64,000 nucleotides of DNA from Ciona intestinalis (Eukaryota; Chordata; Ascidiacea; Phlebobranchia; Cionidae), in assembly GCF_000224145.3 (NCBI RefSeq), contig NW_004191382.1, forward strand, positions 1-64,000. The letters are read 5' to 3'. The notes below the pieces were generated by a model. It was not told the origin of the DNA, did no database searches, and saw nothing but the letters and a program-made list of their open reading frames with translations. The translations under genes and the position numbers were made by a program. Shown here piece after piece: positions 52,801-64,000 of this stretch (the first letter of the stretch is position 1; each line of letters begins with the position of its first letter).

Positions 52801-55785
52801 AATGTAAATGTGTCCCATCTTCCCCCACCCTACTATATATTAGGGTAGGAGAAAATGGAACACCTTTAGCACAAACTATCCAAATATCCTGATCGTGTTT
52901 TAAACAATAAACAACGGTCTATGGGAGTCGTGAGGATAGGGTTTTATAATTATTTAAATGTATTTTGTTTACTACCACATAAGACGAGAAAATAGAATGT
53001 AAAGGTGTCCTATCTTCCCCCACCCTACTATATAGGAGGGTATAGGAGAAAATGGAACACCTTTAGCACATAATATCCAAATCTGATCGTGTTTTAAACA
53101 ATAAACAACGGTCTATGGGAGTCGTGAGGATACGGTTTTATAATTATTTAAATGTATTTTGTTTACTACCAAATGGGACGAGAGACGAGATAATAGAATG
53201 AAAATGAGCCCCATCTCTCCCACCCTATATATAACAGTTTTTCATATACTTACACTTTTTAGATTGCAATGGCATGGACCGATCTTCTAGATCACAAGGT
53301 AAGTATATGTGATTATTGTTGGGATATATAGTAACTTTATTTCATACAGTGATAATAATAACTTTATTTGTCCAACGAGAGCCGTTAAAAAACGATTAAG
53401 CTGTATAGTTCATATTATTAGTTGTTTTTATTTGTCTCTTCGATTACGTTAGCGAAGATTTAGAAATATTTTTAACGAAAAAAGGATATAGCGACAAAAC
53501 AACAGTTGTTAAAACACGCTTACAAGTAAAAACATATTTACATTTAGTTGGAAGAAAATAAGCGTGGTCGCTAGCAGACAAACGAGCCATTTATGTTTAG
53601 TTATTTTTAAGTTAAAATTGTAATAGACACAAATGTGTGTGTAAAAGACAATTGAATTTGCAGGAACAGTAATGTGCAAACGATGCAACGGTAGAAGAAG
53701 TTTGTCGGAATGTAACCGCTTGTCTACCCTACAACGCTGTCAACCGNNNNNNNNNNNNNNNNNNNNNNNNNNNNNNNNNNNNNNNNNNNNNNNNNNGGTA
53801 GGAGAAAATGGAACACTTTACACAAACTATCCAAATATCCTGATCGTGTTTTAAACAATAAACAACGGTCTATAGGAGTGAGGATAGGGTTTTATAATTA
53901 TTTAAATGTATTTTGTTTACTAACACATAAGACGAGAAAATAGAATGTAAAGGTGTCCCATCTTCCCCCACCCTACTATATAGGAGGGTAGGAGAAAATG
54001 GAACACCTTTAGCACATAATATCCAAATCTGATCGTGTTTTAAACAATAAACAACGGTCTATGGGAGTGAGGATAGGGTTTTATAATTATTTAAATGTAT
54101 TTTGTTTACTAACACATAAGACGAGAAAATAGAATGTAAAGGTGTCCCATCTTCCCCCACCCTACTATATAGGAGGGTAGGAGAAAATGGGACACCTTTA
54201 GCACATAATATCCAAATCTGATCGTGTTTTAAACAATAAACAACGGTCTATGGGAGTGAGGATAGGGTTTTATAATTATTTAAATGTATTTTGTTTACTA
54301 ACACATAAGACGAGAAAATAGAATGTAAAGGTGTCCCATCTTCCCCCACCCTACTATATAGGAGGGTAGGAGAAAATGGGACACCTTTAGCACATAATAT
54401 CCAAATCTGATCGTGTTTTAAACAATAAACAACGGTCTATGGGAGTGAGGATAGGGTTTTATAATTATTTAAATGTATTTTGTTTACTACCAAATGGGAC
54501 GAGATAATAGAATGAAAATAAGCCCCATCTCTCCCACCCTATATATTACATTTTTTCATATACTTACACTTTTTAGATTGCAATGGCATGGACCGATCTT
54601 CTAGATCACAAGGTAAGTATATGTGATTATTGTTGTGATATATAGTAACTTTATTTCATACAGTGATAATAATAACTTTATTTGTCCAACGAGAGCCGTT
54701 AAAAAACGATTAAGCTGTATAGTTCATATTATTAGTTGTTTTTATTTGTCTCTTCGATTACGGTAGCGAAGATTTAGAAATAGTTTTAACGAAAAAAGGA
54801 TATAGCGACAAAACAACAGTTGTTAAAACACGCTTACAAGTAAAAACATATTTACATTTGTTTGGAAGAAAATAAGCGTGGTCGCTACACCTAGCAGACA
54901 AACGAGCCATTTATGTTTAATTATTTTTAAGTTAAAATTCTAATAGACACAAATGTGTGTGTAAAAGACGATTGAATTTGCAGGAACAGTAATGTGCAAA
55001 CGATGCAACGGTAGAAGAAGTTTGTCAGAATGTAACCGCTTCTCTACCTTACAACGCTGTCAACCGCATGTAAGTTTTTGTTTACTATTTCACTCTTCTG
55101 GCGGTCCCGTGGAAAAGTGGTTAGCGCGCGTGCCCAACTCAGAAGTAATGGGTTCAAGGCTCGTCGCTGCTATCATTGTGGGCGTGTGTTTCCTCAGGCA
55201 ACACACTTAACGACAATTGCTCCAACCCGGTGGCCACAATTTGGTTCTTACAAATATCAGTCGTACATGAGAAATATCTATACATTTTAGACTTTAAACT
55301 CTATAAATCTTTTTTGCTATACCCCAGGAAATTTGTGGCATGGAAATCCGTGTGCAAAACTCTCGGCGAACCATTTCTGTTCAATGCAAACAAAGACAAG
55401 CCTGTTTAAACGAAGCAACCCAGGTAAAAAAGCTTACAGCATATAGTAGGGGGAGATGGGACCTCTTTTCATTATATTTTCTCGTCCCATTTGGTAGTAA
55501 ACAAAGAACATTAAATGAATTATAAAACCGTATCCTCACGACTCCTATAGACCGTTGTTAATTATTTAAAACACGATCAAGATATTTGGATATTATGTGC
55601 TAAAGGTGTCACATCTTCCCCACCCTACTATATGTCAAATTAATTGCTAGTTTTGTTTACAAATGTAGTACAATGGTTTACAGAACCGAGCGCAGTGCAG
55701 AAGATCTTCAAGGAACAAAACATGCCGTTTCTGTTGCAACAAGCGACTGTGTACACCATTTAACTTTACATGTTTACAAATATGA
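37700..55785 (+). CDS. CLCA: CLCA-family protein (metalloprotease + VWA + FN3-like) with sushi and Ly6-like tail, 25 exons
   Basis: Exons: 37700-37861, 38345-38482, 38805-38952, 39328-39442, 40505-40679, 41717-41968, 42347-42568, 43141-43254, 43887-44063, 44500-44617, 45368-45507, 45727-45885, 46457-46565, 47255-47334, 47895-47982, 48358-48463, 49290-49441, 49983-50148, 50523-50620, 51356-51568, 52159-52371, 54577-54612, 54984-55069, 55328-55423, 55669-55785. Total 3480 nt, 1,159 residues. Contents: signal peptide, CLCA N-terminal region with HEWSH, VWA with DVSGSM / GGST / LTDG, a beta-sandwich region, an FN3-like region, two CCP domains and a Cys-rich tail. Known: CLCA proteins are secreted or membrane-shed, self-cleave through a zinc protease site, and modulate calcium-activated chloride channels. 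No transmembrane segment or GPI signal is visible at the C-terminus, so the product is probably secreted. Confidence 0.94.
37891..38088 (+). mobile_element. MITE-A in CLCA intron 1
   Basis: Starts 30 bp after the GC donor at 37862. Confidence 0.88.
38105..38335 (+). repeat. Rep-C in CLCA intron 1
   Basis: Full plus copy that ends about 10 bp before the acceptor of exon 38345. Confidence 0.82.
38345..39442 (+). CDS. CLCA: CLCA exons 38345-38482, 38805-38952, 39328-39442: metalloprotease region
   Basis: TKKRAYFRNINILVPKTW, ADVIVAPANSAKGNNPYTRQ and GGCGDPGTYIHITPEYVYNP lead to IVHEWSHLRWGVFDEYATG. HEWSH is the HEXXH zinc motif that in CLCA proteins drives self-cleavage. Phases 0/0, 0/1, 1/2. 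Confidence 0.95.
38530..38800 (+). repeat. SINE-A in CLCA intron 2
   Basis: Head lost; tail CATTCATTCATTCATT ends at the acceptor of exon 38805. Confidence 0.8.
39010..39295. repeat. SINE-A pieces (39010-39115 minus, 39116-39295 plus)
   Basis: Two 3'/body pieces meeting head to head, upstream of exon 39328. Confidence 0.75.
39503..40455. mobile_element. MITE-A cluster in one CLCA intron
   Basis: 39503-39704 (minus), 39733-39928 (plus), two shortened derivatives with a 127-bp pitch (about 39932-40183), and 40216-40455 (plus, composite). The cluster nearly fills intron 39443-40504. Confidence 0.85.
40505..40679 (+). CDS. CLCA: CLCA exon: Cys-rich part after the protease site
   Basis: Reads CPLSLRGMNIEYAPPYNTRC, then LLPLTENCYFFPASRQPRGL, ending SSMMSFSYLHS. 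This is the CLCA segment before VEAFC. The donor is weak (GTATAA) but phase 0 joins to exon 41717. Confidence 0.85.
41059..41160 (+). repeat. SINE-A head cut by an assembly gap
   Basis: CCGGCGCCGTGGCGTAGTGG and TTAGCGCGCCTG show the best-preserved tRNA-like head in the window; the body is replaced by Ns and only the ATTC tail follows. Confidence 0.8.
41094..41143. other. Assembly gap, 50 N
   Basis: Inside a SINE-A copy. Confidence 1.
41717..43254 (+). CDS. CLCA: CLCA exons 41717-41968, 42347-42568, 43141-43254: VWA domain
   Basis: RRFVVVLDVSGSMRG carries DxSxS, NRTGGSTCIGCG the MIDAS Thr, and HIVVLTDGMENRS the MIDAS Asp, so the metal-ion-dependent adhesion site looks complete. All three exons are phase 0/0. 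The exon at 42347 follows an ATTC run directly. Confidence 0.95.
42030..42345 (+). repeat. SINE-A with long ATTC tail
   Basis: Complete body, tail of about ten ATTC units, directly followed by the acceptor of exon 42347. Confidence 0.82.
42633..43098. mobile_element. MITE-A copies (42633-42830 plus, 42950-43098 minus, left end lost)
   Basis: The second ends 42 bp before exon 43141. Confidence 0.82.
43425..43870. repeat. Rep-C cluster
   Basis: One plus copy (43425-43600), a second plus 3' part (43680-43800) and a reverse hairpin end (43808-43870), all in one CLCA intron. Confidence 0.75.
43887..44617 (+). CDS. CLCA: CLCA exons 43887-44063 and 44500-44617: end of VWA and linker
   Basis: CTIDAIFLTTTQNTALVQLV and TSGRWFFAQDRDLRRLTGAF match the last VWA strands of CLCA proteins. 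NGTVEIDKTVGLNTTFRFSY starts the following beta-domain. The 436-bp intron between them consists almost wholly of two MITE-A copies. Confidence 0.92.
44076..44464 (-). mobile_element. Two MITE-A copies filling a CLCA intron
   Basis: 44076-44270 and 44286-44464; first starts 12 bp after the donor, second ends 35 bp before the acceptor. Confidence 0.88.
44637..45338 (-). mobile_element. MITE-A copies (44637-44833, 45141-45338) and a diverged relative
   Basis: A related, longer sequence with AGTGGGGCAAAGTGGCACAC lies at 44861-45139. Confidence 0.82.
45368..47982 (+). CDS. CLCA: CLCA exons 45368, 45727, 46457, 47255, 47895: beta-sandwich region
   Basis: Exons 45368-45507, 45727-45885, 46457-46565, 47255-47334, 47895-47982. 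Landmarks: VGTWKYAINSKYKDTVSLSV, then EERLILLDNGAG | ADNTINDGVYSRTF and GRYSIQ | VEVNG, the CLCA pattern LxDNGxGAD...NDGxYSR. Phases 1/0, 0/0, 0/1, 1/0, 0/1. Confidence 0.92.
45575..45720 (+). repeat. ATTC/GTTC microsatellite
   Basis: CATT, CGTT and CACTCGTT units in a CLCA intron, ending about 6 bp before the acceptor of 45727. The long His/Ser/Phe/Ile open frames here are translations of it. Confidence 0.9.
45902..46288 (+). mobile_element. Two MITE-A copies in tandem
   Basis: 45902-46092 and 46095-46288, sharing the variant right end TTTCCACGCTACTA, so one arose by local duplication. Confidence 0.86.
46575..47240 (+). repeat. SINE-A (46575-46865) with an expanded ATTC array (46940-47150)
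   Basis: The tail array is interrupted by CACC units and followed by another SINE 3' module (47148-47240). Confidence 0.85.
47380..47860 (+). repeat. Rep-C (47380-47615) then SINE-A (47628-47860)
   Basis: The TTAT tail of Rep-C abuts a head-truncated SINE-A in the intron before exon 47895. Confidence 0.8.
48032..48344 (+). mobile_element. MITE-A, composite
   Basis: A left part to about 48190 and a second right part 48265-48344. The right end stands 13 bp before exon 48358. Confidence 0.8.
48358..50620 (+). CDS. CLCA: CLCA exons 48358, 49290, 49983, 50523: FN3-like region
   Basis: Exons 48358-48463, 49290-49441, 49983-50148, 50523-50620. RINDLTAVHV, then GIRLSFTAPGDDADSGTG and SYNVCYTLGN match the fibronectin-III-like region of CLCA (ITDLxA...LSWTAPG...Y). 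RIAIAIIASDEVPNNSSVSN is its last strand region. The donor at 48464 is GTATAA and at 50621 GTCAGT, both weak but phase-correct. Confidence 0.9.
48480..48660 (-). repeat. Rep-C in CLCA intron 48464-49289
   Basis: Reverse copy beginning 17 bp after the donor. Confidence 0.8.
48778..48986 (+). mobile_element. MITE-A followed by an ATTC run
   Basis: Double left part; the right end runs straight into a CATT microsatellite. Confidence 0.8.
48989..49260 (+). repeat. ATTC microsatellite plus SINE-A 3' module
   Basis: About 50 units with CACT and CATC variants, then CACGAGGTGTATGAAACAGA. Shadow open frames on all plus frames. Confidence 0.9.
49470..49953. mobile_element. Three MITE-A pieces
   Basis: 49470-49600 and 49605-49765 (minus, truncated) and 49766-49953 (plus). 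The last ends 29 bp before exon 49983. Confidence 0.78.
50155..50475 (-). repeat. SINE-A, near full length
   Basis: From tail GAATAAATGAATGTAACTTG to head GTGAAAGGGCGCCG, in CLCA intron 50149-50522. Confidence 0.85.
50637..51042 (-). mobile_element. Two MITE-A copies
   Basis: 50637-50831 and 50843-51042; the first begins 17 bp after the donor at 50621. Confidence 0.86.
51356..51568 (+). CDS. CLCA: CLCA exon: first sushi/CCP domain
   Basis: KCPDPPTQSENSNRP ... YRCKPGYVMAQ ... STLICNFGRWSPSTPPVC: four cysteines, the conserved GxW and CxPGY of a CCP module. Symmetric phase 1-1, 71 residues, so it can be added or skipped without breaking frame. It is nearly identical to the next exon. Confidence 0.92.
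51612..51845. mobile_element. MITE-A, mixed orientation composite
   Basis: Left third plus oriented, remainder minus oriented, between the two CCP exons. A similar composite is repeated after the second exon at about 52424-52632. Confidence 0.78.
52159..52371 (+). CDS. CLCA: CLCA exon: second sushi/CCP domain, recent duplicate
   Basis: Same length and phase as exon 51356; only a handful of bases differ across 213. It lies 803 bp downstream in a tandem copy that also includes the intron sequence before it. Confidence 0.92.
52633..53231 (+). mobile_element. Three MITE-A copies in tandem
   Basis: Joined head to tail, ending 31 bp before exon 53263. Units share the variant AACAATAAACAACGGTCTAT. 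Confidence 0.85.
53263..53746 (+). pseudogene. Extra copy of the CLCA exon pair, interrupted by an assembly gap
   Basis: 53263-53298 and 53664-53746 duplicate 54577-54612 and 54984-55069 almost exactly (DCNGMDRSSRSQ; MCKRCNGRRSLSEC). The second exon runs into the 50-N gap before its donor. One pair adds 122 nt, so using both pairs would shift the frame. It is either an unused duplicate, a mutually exclusive alternative, or an assembly artefact. Confidence 0.75.
53430..53640 (-). repeat. Rep-C in the duplicated exon-pair segment
   Basis: Reverse copy between the two small exons; its twin is at 54750-54960 in the second segment. Confidence 0.82.
53747..53796. other. Assembly gap, 50 N
   Basis: Cuts a duplicated CLCA exon and precedes a homogenised MITE-A array. 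Confidence 1.
53797..54545 (+). mobile_element. Four MITE-A copies in tandem after an assembly gap
   Basis: Nearly identical ~185-bp units (GGAGGGTAGGAGAAAATGG start), highly homogenised, ending 31 bp before exon 54577. Confidence 0.87.
54577..55785 (+). CDS. CLCA: CLCA exons 54577, 54984, 55328, 55669: Cys-rich Ly6/uPAR-like tail and stop
   Basis: Exons 54577-54612, 54984-55069, 55328-55423, 55669-55785. Cysteine layout: MCKRC, SEC, QRCQPHEIC, SVQCKQRQAC, AQC, KTCRFCCNKRLC, then FTCLQI and TGA (55783-55785). The CxxC start and CC-x4-C end resemble Ly6/uPAR three-finger domains, with extra cysteines and no final Asn. The family call is tentative; that it is a secreted disulfide-rich module is clear. 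A possible poly(A) signal AATAAA is at 56023-56028. Confidence 0.75.
55101..55270 (+). repeat. SINE-A, 3' half lost
   Basis: Head GGCGGTCCCGTGGAAAAGTG, B-box-like GGTTCAAGGCTCG, body to GGTTCTTACAAATATCAG, in CLCA intron 55070-55327. Confidence 0.82.
55443..55633 (-). mobile_element. MITE-A filling a 245-bp CLCA intron
   Basis: Only 19 bp precede it and 35 bp follow it within the intron 55424-55668. Confidence 0.9.
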
Positions 55786-56874
55786 GATACAATTCCAATT
55801 ATATATATGTGTGACGACAAATGTTACTTTGAAAGGTTGTATCTCGCTTAATGCTTGTATTATAGCCTATCACGCTGAAAACCAATGAAATTGCTAAACG
55901 TACATAAATACCGACAATATTTATTCTTAAACGAATTTTATATGAGATTCTATTAAACACACAAGTTATCTGTATATTTTAAACCCTGTATGCCTTGTAT
56001 GGTCAATATACGTATACCAAAAAATAAACACGCAACAACTAGGAGAGTCGGGCGCAAAAATATCTCAAAATAGCGATAAAAAATTAAAAAAAATATTCAC
56101 CCACAAAGTAACTTACAGGCTAACTCGTAACGTACGAGGTGTACAGAACACCCGTGTTATAAAGACTATTGTTTTTACTTTTTATAGGTTTTATAGTTTT
56201 TAACGTAGTTTAAGCGGCGACGTGCTTATTCATTAATACTTAGCTCTCTTGGTTTATTCTATTGCAGTACATGGACTTCTTGCATTATTTATATTACGTA
56301 TATTTATAAAATGACTGATTTATTGCTAAAAATGCGGTAAACTTAATGGGAATCGGAAATTTAACTTTCTTGATGTTCTAATAAAACGTTTGTGTGTAAT
56401 AGCCTTTGGCGATATTCGCGGTTGAAATGATCTGAACACTTGATTTGAAACGTGTAGTAGCCTATTCCTTATCAGCATTTAAAAGTAACGACAGAAAATC
56501 AATGAAAAATCAGAATACTTTAACTTTACACCAATTGAATTATATAACTTAAATTAAGTCCTGCTGATTGAATGTAGCCTATAGTTATTCATCGTTTAAC
56601 GTGAATCAAAGTACCAGGTTTTATTAAGAGTTACGGCGGTATTGCATTTGTAGTTTTCCAAGAACTTGACAGTGCAGTTTTTATGAACTAACTGAATGAA
56701 TGAATGTAACTTACTTTATCCTCGCGTGGCCGGAAAACGNNNNNNNNNNNNNNNNNNNNNNNNNNNNNNNNNNNNNNNNNNNNNNNNNNATGCGAGTCGT
56801 AACGATTTTTTTAGTTGTAGGTAGAGTTTAAATCGATAAGTTTTTTAACAGTTATATATCTAAGAAGTTGTGAA
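55786..56874. other. Intergenic region, CLCA to methyltransferase
   Basis: CLCA 3'UTR with AATAAA at 56023-56028, a SINE-A 3' module (56090-56190), about 500 bp of unique AT-rich DNA (56200-56690), a minus SINE-A piece (56697-56739) and a 50-N gap. Confidence 0.7.
56740..56789. other. Assembly gap, 50 N
   Basis: Cuts a SINE-A copy about 85 bp before the methyltransferase ATG. Confidence 1.
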
Positions 56875-57758
56875 ATGTTTAGGTATTATGAAAGCAAGTC
56901 AATCGCCGAAAAATACCAAAAGTATCGCCCTAGTTATCCGGCAGAACTTGCGAAAATAGCCTTGGAAAATTTTTCAGAAAAAAGGTTGGACTTTTTACTT
57001 GATGTTGGTTGTGGCGGTGGACAAGCTGTAGAAATTTTTGCTCCATTTTTTAATAAAGTTTTAGCAATTGATCCTAGCGAAAACCAGCTCAACGAAGCAA
57101 GAAACCACAACAAATTTACTCATGTACAATACAAGCAGGGGGTCGCTAAAAATCTGCCGTGTGAAAACGCTATAGTGTTGATGCTGTTACCGTTGCTTCG
57201 GCATTGCATTGGTTTGATCGACCAAAATTTTACCAAGAGGTTGACCGTGTTTTAAAACCAGGTGGTTTTTTAATAGCGTTTAGCTACTGGTCCCCAAAAT
57301 TGATTCCTATTGGTAAAAATGTGGATGTCGAAAAGTTGACAAGGATTGGGTCTGAGATTGTAAATGAAGCATTTAGTTATGGTATAAGAGGAAATTCTGC
57401 TTTAGAGAAAATCTATTCGCTCGGTGAAAATAGATACAATCAGATTTTCAGTGAAATGCCGCTGATAAAAAAACGGCGTTACGATGTCACTTCAAAAAGC
57501 AATATTTGGTCGCTTGATGATGTGAAAGGATTTGTTCAATCCATTGATGGTTATGAAACGTACATGAAAAACAAGGCCTTGGAATTAAGCAGAATTTCTG
57601 AAGAGGAACGTAATGCGAAATTATCCGAACTTGATTATAGTAAAAAAGTTGTACATGAGCTTAAAACGAGTTGGGACTGTGTGGAAATGAAAAATTCAGA
57701 TGTCAAAATGAAAGCTGTCTTTAATTTCTTCGTCATCGTAGGAGAAAAATCAACATAA
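56875..57758 (+). CDS. SAM-dependent methyltransferase (class I), single exon, one frameshift
   Basis: The first frame runs 56875 to about 57171 with YYESKSIAEKYQKYRPSYP and LLDVGCGGGQAVEIF (motif I, residues 41-55), then an acidic IDPSENQL. The second frame, from about 57174 to TAA at 57756-57758, continues with SVDAVTVASALHWFD and VLKPGGFLIAFSYW (motifs of a Methyltransf_11 fold) and ends NFFVIVGEKST. One base is missing (or two extra) near 57172; otherwise the protein would be about 294 residues, normal for trans-aconitate-methyltransferase-like proteins. No intron of plausible size can bridge the break. It is a young pseudogene, an allele, or a sequencing error. The absence of introns, in contrast to all neighbours, allows a retrocopy or transferred origin. 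Substrate unknown. Confidence 0.85.
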
Positions 57759-57983
57759 AATGAAGAAAAATTAATGAATAAATGTAACTTACTTTATCCT
57801 CGCGTGGGAGGAAAACGACAGTCGTTATACCACTGGTGTTCATACATCTTGTGCCAGCTTACGAGTTACCACGTATAATATGTAACTTTGTGGGTAATAT
57901 TTTACGAAACAGTTGTTTATTAATTTTACAAAACAGTTGTTAGGTTTTTAATAGCAAAAGTCCTCGGCATTCATTGCTATAAT

Positions 57984-58340
57984 ATATGGTAGGGTGGGGG
58001 AAGAAGGGATAAAGAAAATTCAAAGAACTATAAAACGGTATCCTTACGACTCCTATAGACCATTGGTAATTGTTTAAAACACGATCAGGATATTTGGAAA
58101 TTATGTGCTAAAGGTGTCCCATCTTCCCACGCAGTACTATATATATAGTAGGGTGGGGGAAGATGAGACACCTTTGGCACATAATATCTAAATATCCTGA
58201 TCGTGTTTTAAACAATTAACAGTCAATGGGAGTTGTGGGCATGTAGTTTTAAAAATTTCTTGAATGTTCTTTGTTTACTACTAAACGGCGAGAAAATAGA
58301 GGCTAAAGGTGTCCCGTCTTTCCCCACCCTACTGAATATA
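57984..58340. mobile_element. Two MITE-A copies (57984-58143 minus, 58144-58340 plus)
   Basis: Adjacent, sharing a TATATATA junction, downstream of the methyltransferase. Confidence 0.84.
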
Positions 58341-58697
58341 TATATATCTATATATATAAATCCATTCTATTTTATACGGATAAGCCCTACCCTGAAAACC
58401 ATGCATTTTAATCAAGCTTAAACAATATATTGTATATACGTACTAATATATAATACAATTACCTTTATTTAAACCGGCAGTTCCGAAAATTTTAAGCTTG
58501 AAAACAGATTTTGTATCTGTTTTGGGAAAAAACTTTATTTTTACATTTTTAAAAACACAGGCAAAACTTTTTTATAATTATTTTTACGTTATAAAATTTT
58601 CCAATTAAATTCATTTAGTTTTCACGTGTGCAGTTTAACTACACTATAAATAATTGTTTCGAGTTAAAATAAAAATGGTACCACTGCTGAAAATAAC

Positions 58698-58864
58698 ATA
58701 TAGTAGGGTGGGGAAAGATGGGAGACTTTTAGCGCATATTAACAACGGTCTATGGGAGTTGTGAGGATACAGTTTTATAATTCTTTGAATGTTCTTTGTT
58801 TACTACCAAATGAGACAAGAAAATAGAATAAAAAGATGTCCCATCTTACCCCACCCTTCTATAC
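58698..58864 (+). mobile_element. MITE-A with internal deletion
   Basis: Both ends intact but about 30 bp of the left core missing. Confidence 0.84.
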
Positions 58865-59033
58865 AAAAATATCATTTTTTTCAAAATGTGCTATTTACAA
58901 ATTTTATATAGCCTACTGCAAATAATAAAAATACTAATTAAGCTTAAAATCTATAGTGATTATAAGTGCAGATAAATCGTAACACATCAAGTACGTTTGG
59001 AACTGAATAGCATTAAATCCTTTAACTACATCA

Positions 59034-64000
<4,967 letters not shown>

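Larger units (their letters stand above)
57759..59033. other. Intergenic region between methyltransferase and GALE 3' ends
   Basis: SINE-A 3' module on the minus strand (57770-57900), MITE-A copies and AT-rich DNA (58345-58690, 58865-59030). AATAAA at 57777-57782 may serve the methyltransferase and lies in SINE sequence. Confidence 0.65.

Overview
The window is animal nuclear DNA. It is AT-rich, its genes are split into many short exons with GT-AG introns, and the introns are packed with short mobile elements. The gene families, compact introns and dense short inverted-repeat elements suggest an ascidian tunicate, most likely Ciona. That assignment is inference from memory, not from a search.

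Layout. (1) 1-18322, plus strand: the 3' part (21 exons) of a secreted gel-forming mucin / von Willebrand factor-like glycoprotein. Its modules run Thr-rich, WxxW, Thr-rich, VWC-like, LDLa, VWC-like, VWD-C8-TIL, VWD-C8-TIL, VWC-like, cystine knot. (2) 20352-29955, minus: a complete nine-exon ZnT1-type zinc transporter (440 residues), convergent with the mucin. (3) 29956-37699: intergenic, with a 110-117 bp minisatellite, mobile elements and one possible unassigned first exon. (4) 37700-55785, plus: a complete 25-exon CLCA-family protein (about 1,159 residues) with a HEXXH metalloprotease region, a VWA domain with an intact metal site, a fibronectin-III-like region and an unusual tail of two sushi (CCP) domains plus a Ly6/uPAR-like Cys-rich module. 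(5) 56875-57758, plus: a single-exon SAM-dependent methyltransferase broken by one frameshift. (6) 59034-63061, minus: a complete seven-exon UDP-glucose 4-epimerase (GALE, 357 residues).

Every exon chain was checked by phase. Summed coding lengths are 1323 nt (ZnT), 3480 nt (CLCA) and 1074 nt (GALE), all divisible by three.

Most of the rest is repeats. There are roughly fifty copies of a ~195 bp inverted-repeat MITE (called MITE-A here), about thirty copies or pieces of a tRNA-like SINE with an ATTC tail (SINE-A), about twenty-five copies of a short element with a 3' hairpin and TTA tail (Rep-C), and three hAT-type MITEs, two with perfect 8-bp target duplications. Tandem arrays have units of 71, 103, ~110-117 and ~140 bp. 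Five 50-N assembly gaps lie in or next to repeats or duplicated segments.

Functional link (inference): a mucin-like polymer, a CLCA protein (in mammals a secreted mucus component with metalloprotease activity), a zinc exporter and the enzyme that makes UDP-Gal and UDP-GalNAc for O-glycans could all serve mucus. Adjacency alone does not show this. No clear new system was found. The best leads are the CLCA tail, its frame-breaking exon-pair duplication, and MITE ends placed just upstream of many splice acceptors.
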